DNA of 64,000 nucleotides, taken from NCBI RefSeq assembly GCF_000428785.1, contig NZ_AUAP01000001.1:310001-374000 (forward strand), read 5' to 3'. The stretch's first letter is position 1. Every line of letters starts with the position of its first letter. The notes under the pieces are model-generated. The model did no database searches. It was not told the origin of the DNA and worked only from the letters and a program-made list of their open reading frames with translations. The position numbers were made by a program, and so were the translations under genes. Source of the DNA: Conchiformibius kuhniae DSM 17694 (GTDB lineage: Bacteria; Pseudomonadota; Gammaproteobacteria; Burkholderiales; Neisseriaceae). Positions 37,405-45,347 of the stretch are shown here, in pieces.

Positions 37405-37599
37405 GGCGTGTCATCAATTGACTGAAAAAACGCCGCGCCGTCATGCCCGCGCAGGCGGGAATCTAACAATAAGTTCAAGCAAACCTTGATAAAACATGGC
37501 TTGCCAAGTATTGCACAGTGGATACCCGCATGCGCGGGCATGACGGCATTTGTTATATTGCACTGATTTTCAGTAGAAAAATTTAAATGATGACACGCC
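37402..37599. repeat. Intergenic element copy E (best-preserved tips)
   Basis: 198 bp with perfect 12-bp terminal inverted repeats (GGCGTGTCATCA at 37405-37416 and TGATGACACGCC at 37588-37599) and two imperfect dRS3 arms at 37443-37462 and 37522-37541. The TAG at the left tip is the stop codon of the preceding gene. Confidence 0.88.
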
Positions 37600-37650
37600 T
37601 TGGGGCGCATTATCGATAAAACACCCGAACAAACAAGGAGAAAGCACAAC

Positions 37651-38232
37651 ATGCCTTTGCAACTTTGCCAAGCCGGCAAACACTATTACGACCACACGCT
37701 CGGGCAATGCCCCTATTGCGAAGCCGACGCCCGCGCCCGCACCGTTGCCGCCCCGCGCACCACGCGCCTGAACGAAAACCCCGTTCCGCGCCCCGCCGCG
37801 TCCGCACCGAAAACCACCACCGTCCGCACCGCCGTTGCCGCGCCCAAAACCGAGCTGCTCGGCGCGGCGGCGGGCGCGATGCTGCCCGTAACCGGCTGGC
37901 TGGTGCTGCTCACGAGCAAGGAGCGGGGGCGCGATTTCCGCCTGATTCAGGGCGAAAACCGCATCGGGCGCAACCGCGACATGGAGGTGTGCTTGGATTT
38001 CGGCGCAAACAGCGACCCGCACGTCAGCCGCGACACCCACGCCGCCGTGGTGTACGACCACCATGCGCGGGAGTTTTTTGTCGAGCGCGGACACTCCCGC
38101 AACCTGCCCCTGCTCAACGGCGCCACCGTGCGCGGCGAACCCGTGCTTCAGCCGTATGACGTGCTGCGGGTCGGGCAAACCGACCTGCTGTTTCTGCCCC
38201 TGTGCGGCAAAACCTTTGCTTGGCAGGATTGA
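37651..38232 (+). CDS. Small FHA-domain protein with zinc-binding-type N-terminus
   Basis: 193 residues. The N-terminus LCQAGKHYYDHTLGQCPYC has C6, H11, C20 and C23 in a pattern seen in small zinc ribbons attached to FHA or kinase-associated proteins. After a Pro/Ala linker an FHA domain spans about residues 96-165 (ENRIGRNRDMEV, SDPHVSRDTHAAV, HSRNLPLLNG). The canonical FHA Arg and Ser are present. The ATG has AAGGAG 10 bases upstream. It is the last gene of the phosphatase-kinase-FHA group, separated from the rest by element E, so it may now depend on another promoter. Confidence 0.85.
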   Translation: MPLQLCQAGKHYYDHTLGQCPYCEADARARTVAAPRTTRLNENPVPRPAASAPKTTTVRTAVAAPKTELLGAAAGAMLPVTGWLVLLTSKERGRDFRLIQGENRIGRNRDMEVCLDFGANSDPHVSRDTHAAVVYDHHAREFFVERGHSRNLPLLNGATVRGEPVLQPYDVLRVGQTDLLFLPLCGKTFAWQD

Positions 38233-38256
38233 TTTTTGTTTGAACGGGAAAAAATA

Positions 38257-39399
38257 ATGGAACACTTGCGTTTGTCGCAAACCGGATTGTGGATTGTCAA
38301 AATCGGCTCGAGCTTGGTTACGGCGGGGGGAAGCGGCATCGACCGTGCCGCATTGGACGGCTGGGCGGCGCAAATCGCCGCACTCAAACGCCGCAAAGTA
38401 AACGTGGTGCTGGTGTCGAGCGGCGCGATTGCCGAAGGCTTGTCGCGTTTGGGCTGGACGGAACGCCCCACCGCGCTCAACCAATTGCAGGCGGCGGCGG
38501 CGGTCGGGCAAATGGGCTTGGCACAGGCCTACGAACAAGCCTTCGCCCCGCACGGCATCACCACCGCGCAAATCCTGCTCACCCACGACGACCTGCGCCA
38601 CCGCACCCGCTATCTGAACGCCCGCAGTACCCTGAACACCCTGCTGGCACACGGCATCGTCCCGATTATCAACGAAAACGACACCGTAACCACCGATGAA
38701 ATCAAACTCGGCGACAACGACACGCTCGGCGCACTGGTTGCCAACCTGCTCGATGCCGACCTGCTGGCGATTCTCACCGACCAGCGCGGACTCTACGACA
38801 GCGACCCCCGCCGCAACCCCGATGCCCGCTTCATTCCGCGCATCGCCGCCGACCACCCCGATTTGGAAAACATGGCGGGCGGTGCGGGAACGGGGGTCGG
38901 CACGGGCGGCATGTACACCAAAGTTCTTGCCGCCAAACGCGCCGCCCAAAGCGGTGCCGCCACCGTAGTCGCATCGGGGCGGGAAACGGACGTGCTGCTG
39001 CGCCTGCACCGCGATGAAGCGGTCGGCACCCTGTTTGGCGGCAGCGTTTCCCGCGTCAATGCCCGCAAACAATGGCTGGCGGGGCAACTGCGCGTGTGCG
39101 GACACGTTACCGTTGATGCGGGCGCGGCAAGCGCCCTGTGCGAACAGCACCGCAGCCTGCTGCCCGTAGGCTGCACCGAAGTGCGCGGACAATTCCTGCG
39201 CGGCGACCTGATTGCCGTTTGCGATGACACGGGGCGCGAAATCGCGCGCGGCTTGAGCAACTACAGCAGCAGCGACACCGAAAAAATCCTGCGTACCGCC
39301 CCCCGCGACATCGCCGCCAAACTCGGCTACGCCCACGAAGACGAACTCATCCACCGCAACAACCTCGTCCTCTCCCCCGCCCGAAAGGAACACCCGTGA
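38257..39399 (+). CDS. proB: Glutamate 5-kinase
   Basis: First step of proline synthesis. The kinase domain has WIVKIGSSLVTAGG, VLVSSGAIAEG, PIINENDTVTTDE and GTGVGTGGMYTK; the C-terminal PUA domain (about residues 280-365) includes VGCTEVRGQFLRGDLIAV. 380 residues, normal for the PUA-containing type. The start is the ATG before EHLRLSQTG; an upstream GTG/TTG-type extension is non-homologous. Its stop overlaps the GTG start of dapC (GTGA). proA is not adjacent. Confidence 0.96.
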   Translation: MEHLRLSQTGLWIVKIGSSLVTAGGSGIDRAALDGWAAQIAALKRRKVNVVLVSSGAIAEGLSRLGWTERPTALNQLQAAAAVGQMGLAQAYEQAFAPHGITTAQILLTHDDLRHRTRYLNARSTLNTLLAHGIVPIINENDTVTTDEIKLGDNDTLGALVANLLDADLLAILTDQRGLYDSDPRRNPDARFIPRIAADHPDLENMAGGAGTGVGTGGMYTKVLAAKRAAQSGAATVVASGRETDVLLRLHRDEAVGTLFGGSVSRVNARKQWLAGQLRVCGHVTVDAGAASALCEQHRSLLPVGCTEVRGQFLRGDLIAVCDDTGREIARGLSNYSSSDTEKILRTAPRDIAAKLGYAHEDELIHRNNLVLSPARKEHP

Positions 39400-40583
39400 A
39401 CACCCGTCTCGATTCGCTCCAACCCTATCCCTTCGCCCGCCTGCGCCAAGCCATGCAAGGCATAGCCCCGCCGCAAGGTTTGTCCGTGATTCCCCTGCAC
39501 ATCGGCGAACCGAAACACCCCGCCCCGCGCGTGGTTACCGATGCGCTCGTATCCGCGCTGGACGGCGTGTCGCAATATCCACTCACGCAAGGGTTGCCCG
39601 AACTGCGCCAAGCCTGCGCCGACTGGCTCGCCCGCCGTTACAACGGCTTGACGCTCGACCCCGAAACGCAAATCCTGCCCGTACTCGGCAGCCGCGAAGC
39701 CTTGTTTTCTTTCGCGCAAACGGTGTTGGACGGCGCGGAACGCCCCGTAGTCGTCTGTCCGAACCCGTTTTACCAAATCTATGAAGGCGCAACCTTGCTG
39801 GCGGGCGGCGAAACCGTGTTCGCCAACAGCACCGCGCCGCGTTTTCTGCCCGATTGGAACAGCGTGCCGGAAGCGGCGTGGCGGCGTTGCCGTTTGCTGT
39901 TCGTCTGCTCGCCCGACAATCCTTCAGGCAGCGTGTTCGGCTTGGACGACTGGCGCGAACTGTTTGCCCTGCAAGACCAATACGGTTTCGTGATTGCGGC
40001 AGACGAATGTTATTCGGAAATTTATTTTGACGGCCGCGCACCGACAGGCTGCCTGCAAGCGGCGGCGCAACTGGGACGCGGCACCGACAACATCGTAATG
40101 TTTACCAGCCTGTCCAAGCGTTCCAACGTGCCGGGGCTGCGTTCCGGTTTTGCGGCGGGCGATGCGCGTTTGCTGGAAAAGTTTTTGCTTTACCGCACTT
40201 ATCACGGCAGCGCGATGGGTTTTCCCGTGCAGCACGCCAGCATTGCCGCGTGGCGCGATGAGGCGCACGTTGCCGAAAACCGTCGTCTGTATGCGGAAAA
40301 ATTCGCCCGCGTGCTGCCCGTGTTGCAACAGCGTTTTGAAGCGCGGCTGCCTGAAGCCTCGTTTTATTTGTGGCTGCCCGTGCCGGACGGCGACGATTTG
40401 GCGTTCGCGCAAACGCTGTATCGCCAAGCCGCCGTGCAGGTGCTGCCCGGACGCTTTTTCGCCCGCGACACCGCGCAGGGCAATCCGGGACGCGGTTTCG
40501 TCCGCATCGCGCTGGTGGACGAAGTGCCGCGCTGCGTGGAAGCGGCGGAACGCATCGCAAACGTGTTTGCCGCCGCCCGATGA
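39396..40583 (+). CDS. dapC: Succinyldiaminopimelate aminotransferase (class I/II)
   Basis: A PLP-dependent aminotransferase, 395 residues. It shows PLHIGEPKHPAP, LPVLGSREALF, CPNPFYQIYEGA, SPDNPSGSVF and the PLP lysine in FTSLSKRSNVPGLRSGF; this SLSKRS-N-PG-RSG context with HIGEPKH fits DapC of the lysine/peptidoglycan pathway in betaproteobacteria. GTG start overlapping the proB stop, implying translational coupling. A generic aspartate aminotransferase is the alternative. Confidence 0.88.
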   Translation: MNTRLDSLQPYPFARLRQAMQGIAPPQGLSVIPLHIGEPKHPAPRVVTDALVSALDGVSQYPLTQGLPELRQACADWLARRYNGLTLDPETQILPVLGSREALFSFAQTVLDGAERPVVVCPNPFYQIYEGATLLAGGETVFANSTAPRFLPDWNSVPEAAWRRCRLLFVCSPDNPSGSVFGLDDWRELFALQDQYGFVIAADECYSEIYFDGRAPTGCLQAAAQLGRGTDNIVMFTSLSKRSNVPGLRSGFAAGDARLLEKFLLYRTYHGSAMGFPVQHASIAAWRDEAHVAENRRLYAEKFARVLPVLQQRFEARLPEASFYLWLPVPDGDDLAFAQTLYRQAAVQVLPGRFFARDTAQGNPGRGFVRIALVDEVPRCVEAAERIANVFAAAR

Positions 40584-40682
40584 CGCAAGAAGCTGGACAA
40601 GCCCCGAATATCGGTTTATCCTGCGCCGTCTGCCGAAATTGTGCTTGGCAAAAACCTTTTTGAACCCAATTGTTTGGATACC

Positions 40683-41852
40683 ATGAGCGAATACCTGTTT
40701 ACTTCCGAATCCGTTTCCGAAGGCCACCCCGACAAAGTGGCCGACCAAATTTCCGATGCCGTGCTGGACGCGATTTTCGCGCAAGACCCGCAAGCCCGCG
40801 TCGCCGCCGAAACGCTGGTCGCCACCGATTTGTGCGTGTTGGCGGGCGAAATCACCACCACCGCCCAAGTCAATTACGAACAAATCGCCCGCGACACCGT
40901 GCGCCGCATCGGTTACAACGACCCCGCGCTCGGTTTTGCCGCCGACACTTTCAAACTGGTGCTGAATTATGGTCAGCAGTCGCCCGACATCGCGCAAGGC
41001 GTGAACGAGGGCGAAGGTTTGGATTTGGAACAAGGCGCGGGCGACCAAGGTTTGATGTTCGGCTACGCCTGTGATGAAACCCCCGCGCTGATGCCCTTTC
41101 CGATTTATTACAGCCACCGCCTGATGCAGCGTCAGAGCGAAGTGCGCAAAAGCGGGCTGCTGCCGTGGCTGCGCCCCGATGCCAAAGCGCAACTCACCTG
41201 CGTGTACGACAGCGAAACCGGCAAAGTGAAACGCATTGATACCGTTGTGCTTTCCACCCAGCACGATGAAAGCATCGCCCACGAAGATTTGTGCGCGGCG
41301 GTGAAAGAACACATTATTTTCCCCGTTTTGCCGAAAGAAATGCTGACGGACGAAACCAAGTATCTGATTAACCCGACCGGAAATTTCGTTATCGGCGGGC
41401 CGCAGGGCGATTGCGGTTTGACCGGCCGCAAAATCATTGTGGACACTTACGGCGGCGCAGCTCCGCACGGCGGCGGCGCGTTTTCCGGCAAAGACCCGAG
41501 TAAAGTCGACCGTTCCGCCGCCTACGCCTGCCGTTATGTGGCGAAAAACATTGTCGCGGCGGGCTTGGCGAGCCAATGCCAAATCCAGATTTCCTACGCC
41601 ATCGGCATCGCCGAGCCGACCTCCATCGCCATCGACACCTTCGGCACGGGCAAGCTCAACGAAGCGGAACTGATTGCGCTGGTGCGCGAACATTTTGATT
41701 TGCGTCCGAAAGGCATTGTGCAGATGCTGGATTTGTTGCGCCCGATTTATTCCAAGTCTGCCGCTTACGGGCATTTCGGGCGTGAAGAGCCTGAATTTAC
41801 TTGGGAAAAAACCGATAAGGCTGATGCCCTGAAAGCGGCGGCGAAGCTGTAA
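40683..41852 (+). CDS. metK: S-adenosylmethionine synthetase
   Basis: Makes S-adenosylmethionine from methionine and ATP. Signatures are FTSESVSEGHPDKVADQISDA at the N-terminus, GAGDQGLMFGYA, and GGGAFSGKDPSKVDRSAAY. 389 residues as in most bacteria. The start is at MSEYLF; the 42 bases upstream are open but unrelated. No SAM riboswitch is apparent in the 99-bp upstream gap. Related in function to metF but 9 kb away. Confidence 0.98.
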   Translation: MSEYLFTSESVSEGHPDKVADQISDAVLDAIFAQDPQARVAAETLVATDLCVLAGEITTTAQVNYEQIARDTVRRIGYNDPALGFAADTFKLVLNYGQQSPDIAQGVNEGEGLDLEQGAGDQGLMFGYACDETPALMPFPIYYSHRLMQRQSEVRKSGLLPWLRPDAKAQLTCVYDSETGKVKRIDTVVLSTQHDESIAHEDLCAAVKEHIIFPVLPKEMLTDETKYLINPTGNFVIGGPQGDCGLTGRKIIVDTYGGAAPHGGGAFSGKDPSKVDRSAAYACRYVAKNIVAAGLASQCQIQISYAIGIAEPTSIAIDTFGTGKLNEAELIALVREHFDLRPKGIVQMLDLLRPIYSKSAAYGHFGREEPEFTWEKTDKADALKAAAKL

Positions 41853-41872
41853 AGCCTTATTTGCACATGCTT

Positions 41873-41920
41873 AATAAACAACGCATTGAATGCTTGCCGA
41901 TGCGTTGTTTATTGTTTTTC
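41873..41920 (+). terminator. Terminator of metK
   Basis: AATAAACAACGCAT (41873-41886) pairs perfectly with ATGCGTTGTTTATT (41900-41913), followed by GTTTTTC. Confidence 0.9.
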
Positions 41921-41930
41921 TGGCAAGTGG

Positions 41931-42386
41931 TTAATCGGGCTTGGGCAAAAACAACACCGAAAGCACGGCGGCGGAAACCATGCCGCACACCGCAAACACC
42001 ACGGCAAAAAATCCCGCCCACCCCCAATCATCACGATTCCAAAAGCCTGACGAATTCAGTGCCGAAAGAAAAACCATCAGCAAAACCGGATACGCCCCGC
42101 CGCACACCCCGCCCGCACACACGGTTTTCAGGCAGCCTGCGAGATTGCGCCGCCAGTTGCGCCGTTTCGCCCACAACGCCGTTGCCAATGCCGCCGGAAC
42201 AGCCAATACTGAAAAATAAAAACCGCCAAGCAAATCAATCAAAACCGTAAACAAATTGTCAAAAGAAAGATTGGACAACGTGCTCCGCAAGGTCAGCAAC
42301 CACATCGGCACCGCCCCGCCCAAACAGGCAAACGCCCACAAAGTTTTGGTATAACTGGCGGGATTGTCGCGCAATTCGTTTTCCAT
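41931..42386 (-). CDS. Hypothetical four-helix membrane protein
   Basis: Not recognised. 151 residues with about four hydrophobic segments: FACLGGAVPMWLLTL (near 20-34), LLGGFYFSVLAVPAALATAL (52-71), VCAGGVCGGAYPVLLMVFL and AGFFAVVFAVCGMVSAAVLSVLFL. A basic loop (AKRRNWRRN) follows the second helix. A good AGGAGCG ribosome site precedes the ATG, and an exact 12-mer uptake word lies in the gene near 42130. It stands alone, convergent with metK. Confidence 0.75.
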   Translation of the reverse strand: MENELRDNPASYTKTLWAFACLGGAVPMWLLTLRSTLSNLSFDNLFTVLIDLLGGFYFSVLAVPAALATALWAKRRNWRRNLAGCLKTVCAGGVCGGAYPVLLMVFLSALNSSGFWNRDDWGWAGFFAVVFAVCGMVSAAVLSVLFLPKPD

Positions 42387-42480
42387 GTTTCGCTCCTGTC
42401 AAATAAACGCGATTATCGCACGGCTTATTGTTTCTCCGCACACAAACCGTTAATATCACGCATTTTCCCCAGTGAATCCG

Positions 42481-43575
42481 ATGTACCACGCCTATTCCGC
42501 CCAGCTCGCCGACAAAACCGCCCGTTTGCAACACCTGCTCGCCCCGTTTGCCGCGCCCGCGCCCGAAGTGTTTGCTTCGCCGCCGCAGCATTACCGCATG
42601 CGTGCCGAGTTCCGCATTTGGCATGACGGCGATGAGATTTGTTACGCCATGTTTGAACGCGGGCAAAAAGCCAACCGCCATTCTTTAATCCGTCTGACCG
42701 AATTTCCCGCCGCCTGCGACAGCATCAACGCGATGATGCCGCGCCTGCTTGCCGCCGTCCGCGCCGATGAAGTGTTGCGCGAAAGGCTGTACCAATGCGA
42801 GTTTTTGGCGACTTTAAGCGGCGAAATGCTGATTACCCTGATTTACCACAAAAAATTGGACGATGCTTGGCAGGCAGCCGTGCAGCGTTTGCAAGACGGA
42901 TTGGGCGTGTGGCTGATTGGGCGCAGTCGCGGGCAGAAAATCGTTTTGACGCAGGATTTTGTTACCGAAAGCCTGAACGTGTGCGGCGAAACGCTGCGCT
43001 ACCGCCAGATTGAGGGCGGGTTCAGCCAGCCCAATGCTTTGATGTGTCAGGAAATGTTGTCGTGGTCGTGTGCTTGTGCCGAAAATGTCGGCGGCGATTT
43101 GCTGGAGCTGTATTGCGGCAACGGCAATTTTACCGTACCGCTTTCGCGCCGTTTCCGCCGCGTGTTGGCAACCGAGTTGTCCAAAACTTCGGTACGCGCC
43201 GCGCAATGGAATTTGTCCGCCAACGGTGCGGACAATGTGGACATTGCGCGTTTGTCGGCGGAGGAGTTGGCACAAGCGTTTTCAGGCAGCCGCGCGTTCC
43301 GCCGTTTGGCAGAGCAGAATATTGATTTGCACGATTTTGATTTTTCTACGGTATTGGTGGACCCGCCGCGTGCGGGCGTGGACGCGGATACGCTGCGGCT
43401 GTTGCGCGGTTTCCGCCATATTCTGTATATTTCCTGCAATCCGCACACGCTGGCGGACAATTTGGCGCAGTTGGGCGGCAGCCACCGCGTGCTGCGTTGC
43501 GCTTTGTTTGACCAGTTTCCGTTTACCGAACATATTGAATGCGGGGTGTTTTTGCAAAGCACTGCTTCCGCATAA
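42481..43575 (+). CDS. trmA: tRNA (uracil-5-)-methyltransferase
   Basis: Makes 5-methyluridine at position 54 of tRNAs using SAM. The protein has LLELYCGNGNFTVPLS (SAM loop), VLVDPPRAGVD and the nucleophilic cysteine in ILYISCNPHTLADNL, and ends with DQFPFTEHIECGV, a TrmA hallmark. It lacks the N-terminal TRAM domain and iron-sulfur cysteines of RlmC/RlmD, supporting TrmA. 364 residues. The start is set at MYHAYSAQLADK; an in-frame GTG nine bases upstream is less likely. Confidence 0.96.
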   Translation: MYHAYSAQLADKTARLQHLLAPFAAPAPEVFASPPQHYRMRAEFRIWHDGDEICYAMFERGQKANRHSLIRLTEFPAACDSINAMMPRLLAAVRADEVLRERLYQCEFLATLSGEMLITLIYHKKLDDAWQAAVQRLQDGLGVWLIGRSRGQKIVLTQDFVTESLNVCGETLRYRQIEGGFSQPNALMCQEMLSWSCACAENVGGDLLELYCGNGNFTVPLSRRFRRVLATELSKTSVRAAQWNLSANGADNVDIARLSAEELAQAFSGSRAFRRLAEQNIDLHDFDFSTVLVDPPRAGVDADTLRLLRGFRHILYISCNPHTLADNLAQLGGSHRVLRCALFDQFPFTEHIECGVFLQSTASA

Positions 43576-43584
43576 GGAATACCG

Positions 43585-43956
43585 ATGAGCGAAACCGCTT
43601 TACACACGCCCGCCGAAGCGCGTTATTTTGCCCTGTGCGACAGCCGTCCCGATGAAAAATTTGAGCTGTACAACGGCGAAATTTACGCGATGGGCAACAC
43701 ATCGTTTAATCATGATTTGCTGAAAAGCCAATTCGGACGAAAAATCGGCAACCATTTTGACGACAACCACATTCGTTGCCGGGAAATCATTGAGGGCAAA
43801 CTGCATATCGGCAAAAATTACTTTATTCCCGATATTATGGTGGTGTATAAAAAACCTAAAGAAACAGCGTTTTCCGAGCCTGTGGTGATTGTGGAAATTT
43901 TGTCGGATTCCACCCGCGCCAAAGATTTCGGTTTTAAATTCCGCGAATATAGTTAA
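43585..43956 (+). pseudogene. Uma2-family (DUF820) nuclease-fold protein, truncated at the C-terminus
   Basis: 123 residues with the Uma2 pattern: FELYNGEIYAMGN, NYFIPDIMVVYKK and VIVEILSDSTRAKDFGFK, where the Asp and the Glu before Leu match the PD-(D/E)xK-like core. Family members usually run to about 180-190 residues, continuing past the KFREY segment; here a TAA follows FREYS directly. The gene has probably lost its 3' third, though a short form may still be made. It follows trmA by 9 bp. The composition is more AT-rich than its neighbours, consistent with acquisition. Confidence 0.7.
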
Positions 43957-43973
43957 AATGCTTTATTTTCCAT

Positions 43974-44120
43974 GCGGCGTTGGCTCGCCGCCGTGTATGA
44001 AAAATAAATCATTTCAGTTTGAAACCCGCCGTTTACGGCGGTAAAAGTAGTTTTTATTCGGGCGGAGGCACCTCGTCCGAATCAGGGCAACGCATAGGGC
44101 TGTGCTTTATGTTCAGCCCT
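43974..44120. other. Leader region with three short hairpins before the Nramp-like gene
   Basis: GCGGCG/CGCCGC (43974-43979 with 43986-43991), CCGCCG/CGGCGG (44026-44031 with 44036-44041) and AGGGCTG/CAGCCCT (44096-44102 with 44114-44120) lie in the 199-bp gap. No known riboswitch class was recognised. The first two may be terminator debris of the truncated upstream gene. Confidence 0.4.
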
Positions 44121-44155
44121 GTGAGTTGAAACGTAATATTTTTGGAGAAACAATC

Positions 44156-45340
44156 ATGTCTTCCGTTTCCAAACAGCGCAGCGCCTTGCTGGGCGCGGCG
44201 TTTTTGATGGCGACTTCCGCCATCGGGCCCGGTTTTCTCACCCAAACCGCCACTTTTACCGAAAAGCTGTTGGCGAGTTTCGGTTTTGTGATTTTGCTGT
44301 CCATTTTGCTGGACATCGGCGCACAGTTGAATATTTGGCGGATTGTGGCGGTGTCGGGCAAACGCGCCCAAGATATTGCCAACGAGGTGTTTCCGGGCGC
44401 GGGTTATTTTTTGGCGGCGCTGATTGTGATGGGCGGTTTGGCGTTCAATATCGGCAATGTCGGCGGGGCGGGCTTGGGCATCAATGTGCTGACGGGGCTG
44501 CCTGAAGCGGTGGGGGTGGTGTTGTCGGGCGCGGTGGCGTTGGCGGTGTTTTTGTTCCGCGAGGCGGGGCGGGTGATGGACCGTTTCGCGCAGGTGATGG
44601 GCTTTGTGATGATTGCGCTGACGCTGTATGTGATGTTCCGCGCCGACCCGCCCGTTGCGGCGGCGGCAGCCGGTACGTTTGCGCCGGACAAATTGGACGC
44701 GGTGGCGATTGTTACGCTGGTGGGCGGTACGGTGGGCGGTTACATCACCTTTGCGGGCGCACACCGTTTGTTGGACGCGGGGGTAACGGGACAAGCCGCG
44801 CTGCCTGAAGTGAACAAAAGTTCGGTATCGGCGATTTTGATTGCTTCGGTGATGCGGGTGGTACTGTTTTTGGCGGTGCTGGGGGTGGTGTCGCAGGGCG
44901 TGGCGCTTGACCCGAAAAATCCCGCGTCCACGCCGTTTGCGCATGTGGCGGGCAATGTGGGGCTGATGATTTTCGGGGTGGTGATTTGGGCGGCATCGAT
45001 TACTTCGGTAATTGGCGCGGCCTACACTTCGGTGTCGTTTATTTCGGGCTTCCACCCTGCCTTGGAACGGCACAAAAACCGCGTGATTATCGCCTTTATC
45101 GTGATTTCCACGCTGGTGATGGCCACGGCGGGCAAACCGGCAAAAGTGCTGGTGTTGGTGGGAACGTTGAACGGCTTGATTTTGCCGGTGTCGCTGGGCT
45201 TGATTTTATGTGCGGCGCACAAGCGCAAAATTGTCGGCGATTACAAACACCCGCTTTGGCTGACGGTGGCGGGCGCGGTGGTGGTGGTGGCGATGGGCGT
45301 GTTGAGCGCGCAAACGCTGCTGAAGTATTTGGGCGGGTGA
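44156..45340 (+). CDS. Nramp-superfamily transporter lacking the DPGN metal motif
   Basis: A 394-residue protein with about 11 membrane segments in the LeuT/Nramp fold. In helix 1, where manganese/iron Nramps have DPGN, this protein has AIGPGFLTQTA; in helix 6 the usual MPHN is replaced by THLT-free sequence near ITFAGAHRLLDAG. It therefore resembles the YcsG-like branch, often found with 5-oxoprolinase genes, not MntH. No such genes are adjacent. The ATG follows TGGAGA. Substrate cannot be inferred with confidence. A stop-to-start gap of 7 bp links it to rarA. Confidence 0.82.
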   Translation: MSSVSKQRSALLGAAFLMATSAIGPGFLTQTATFTEKLLASFGFVILLSILLDIGAQLNIWRIVAVSGKRAQDIANEVFPGAGYFLAALIVMGGLAFNIGNVGGAGLGINVLTGLPEAVGVVLSGAVALAVFLFREAGRVMDRFAQVMGFVMIALTLYVMFRADPPVAAAAAGTFAPDKLDAVAIVTLVGGTVGGYITFAGAHRLLDAGVTGQAALPEVNKSSVSAILIASVMRVVLFLAVLGVVSQGVALDPKNPASTPFAHVAGNVGLMIFGVVIWAASITSVIGAAYTSVSFISGFHPALERHKNRVIIAFIVISTLVMATAGKPAKVLVLVGTLNGLILPVSLGLILCAAHKRKIVGDYKHPLWLTVAGAVVVVAMGVLSAQTLLKYLGG

Positions 45341-45347
45341 GGGCGTG

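Noticed and set aside
40584..40682. SAM-type riboswitch before metK
   Set aside because: The 99-bp gap shows no paired-arm pattern or expression platform resembling known SAM riboswitches.
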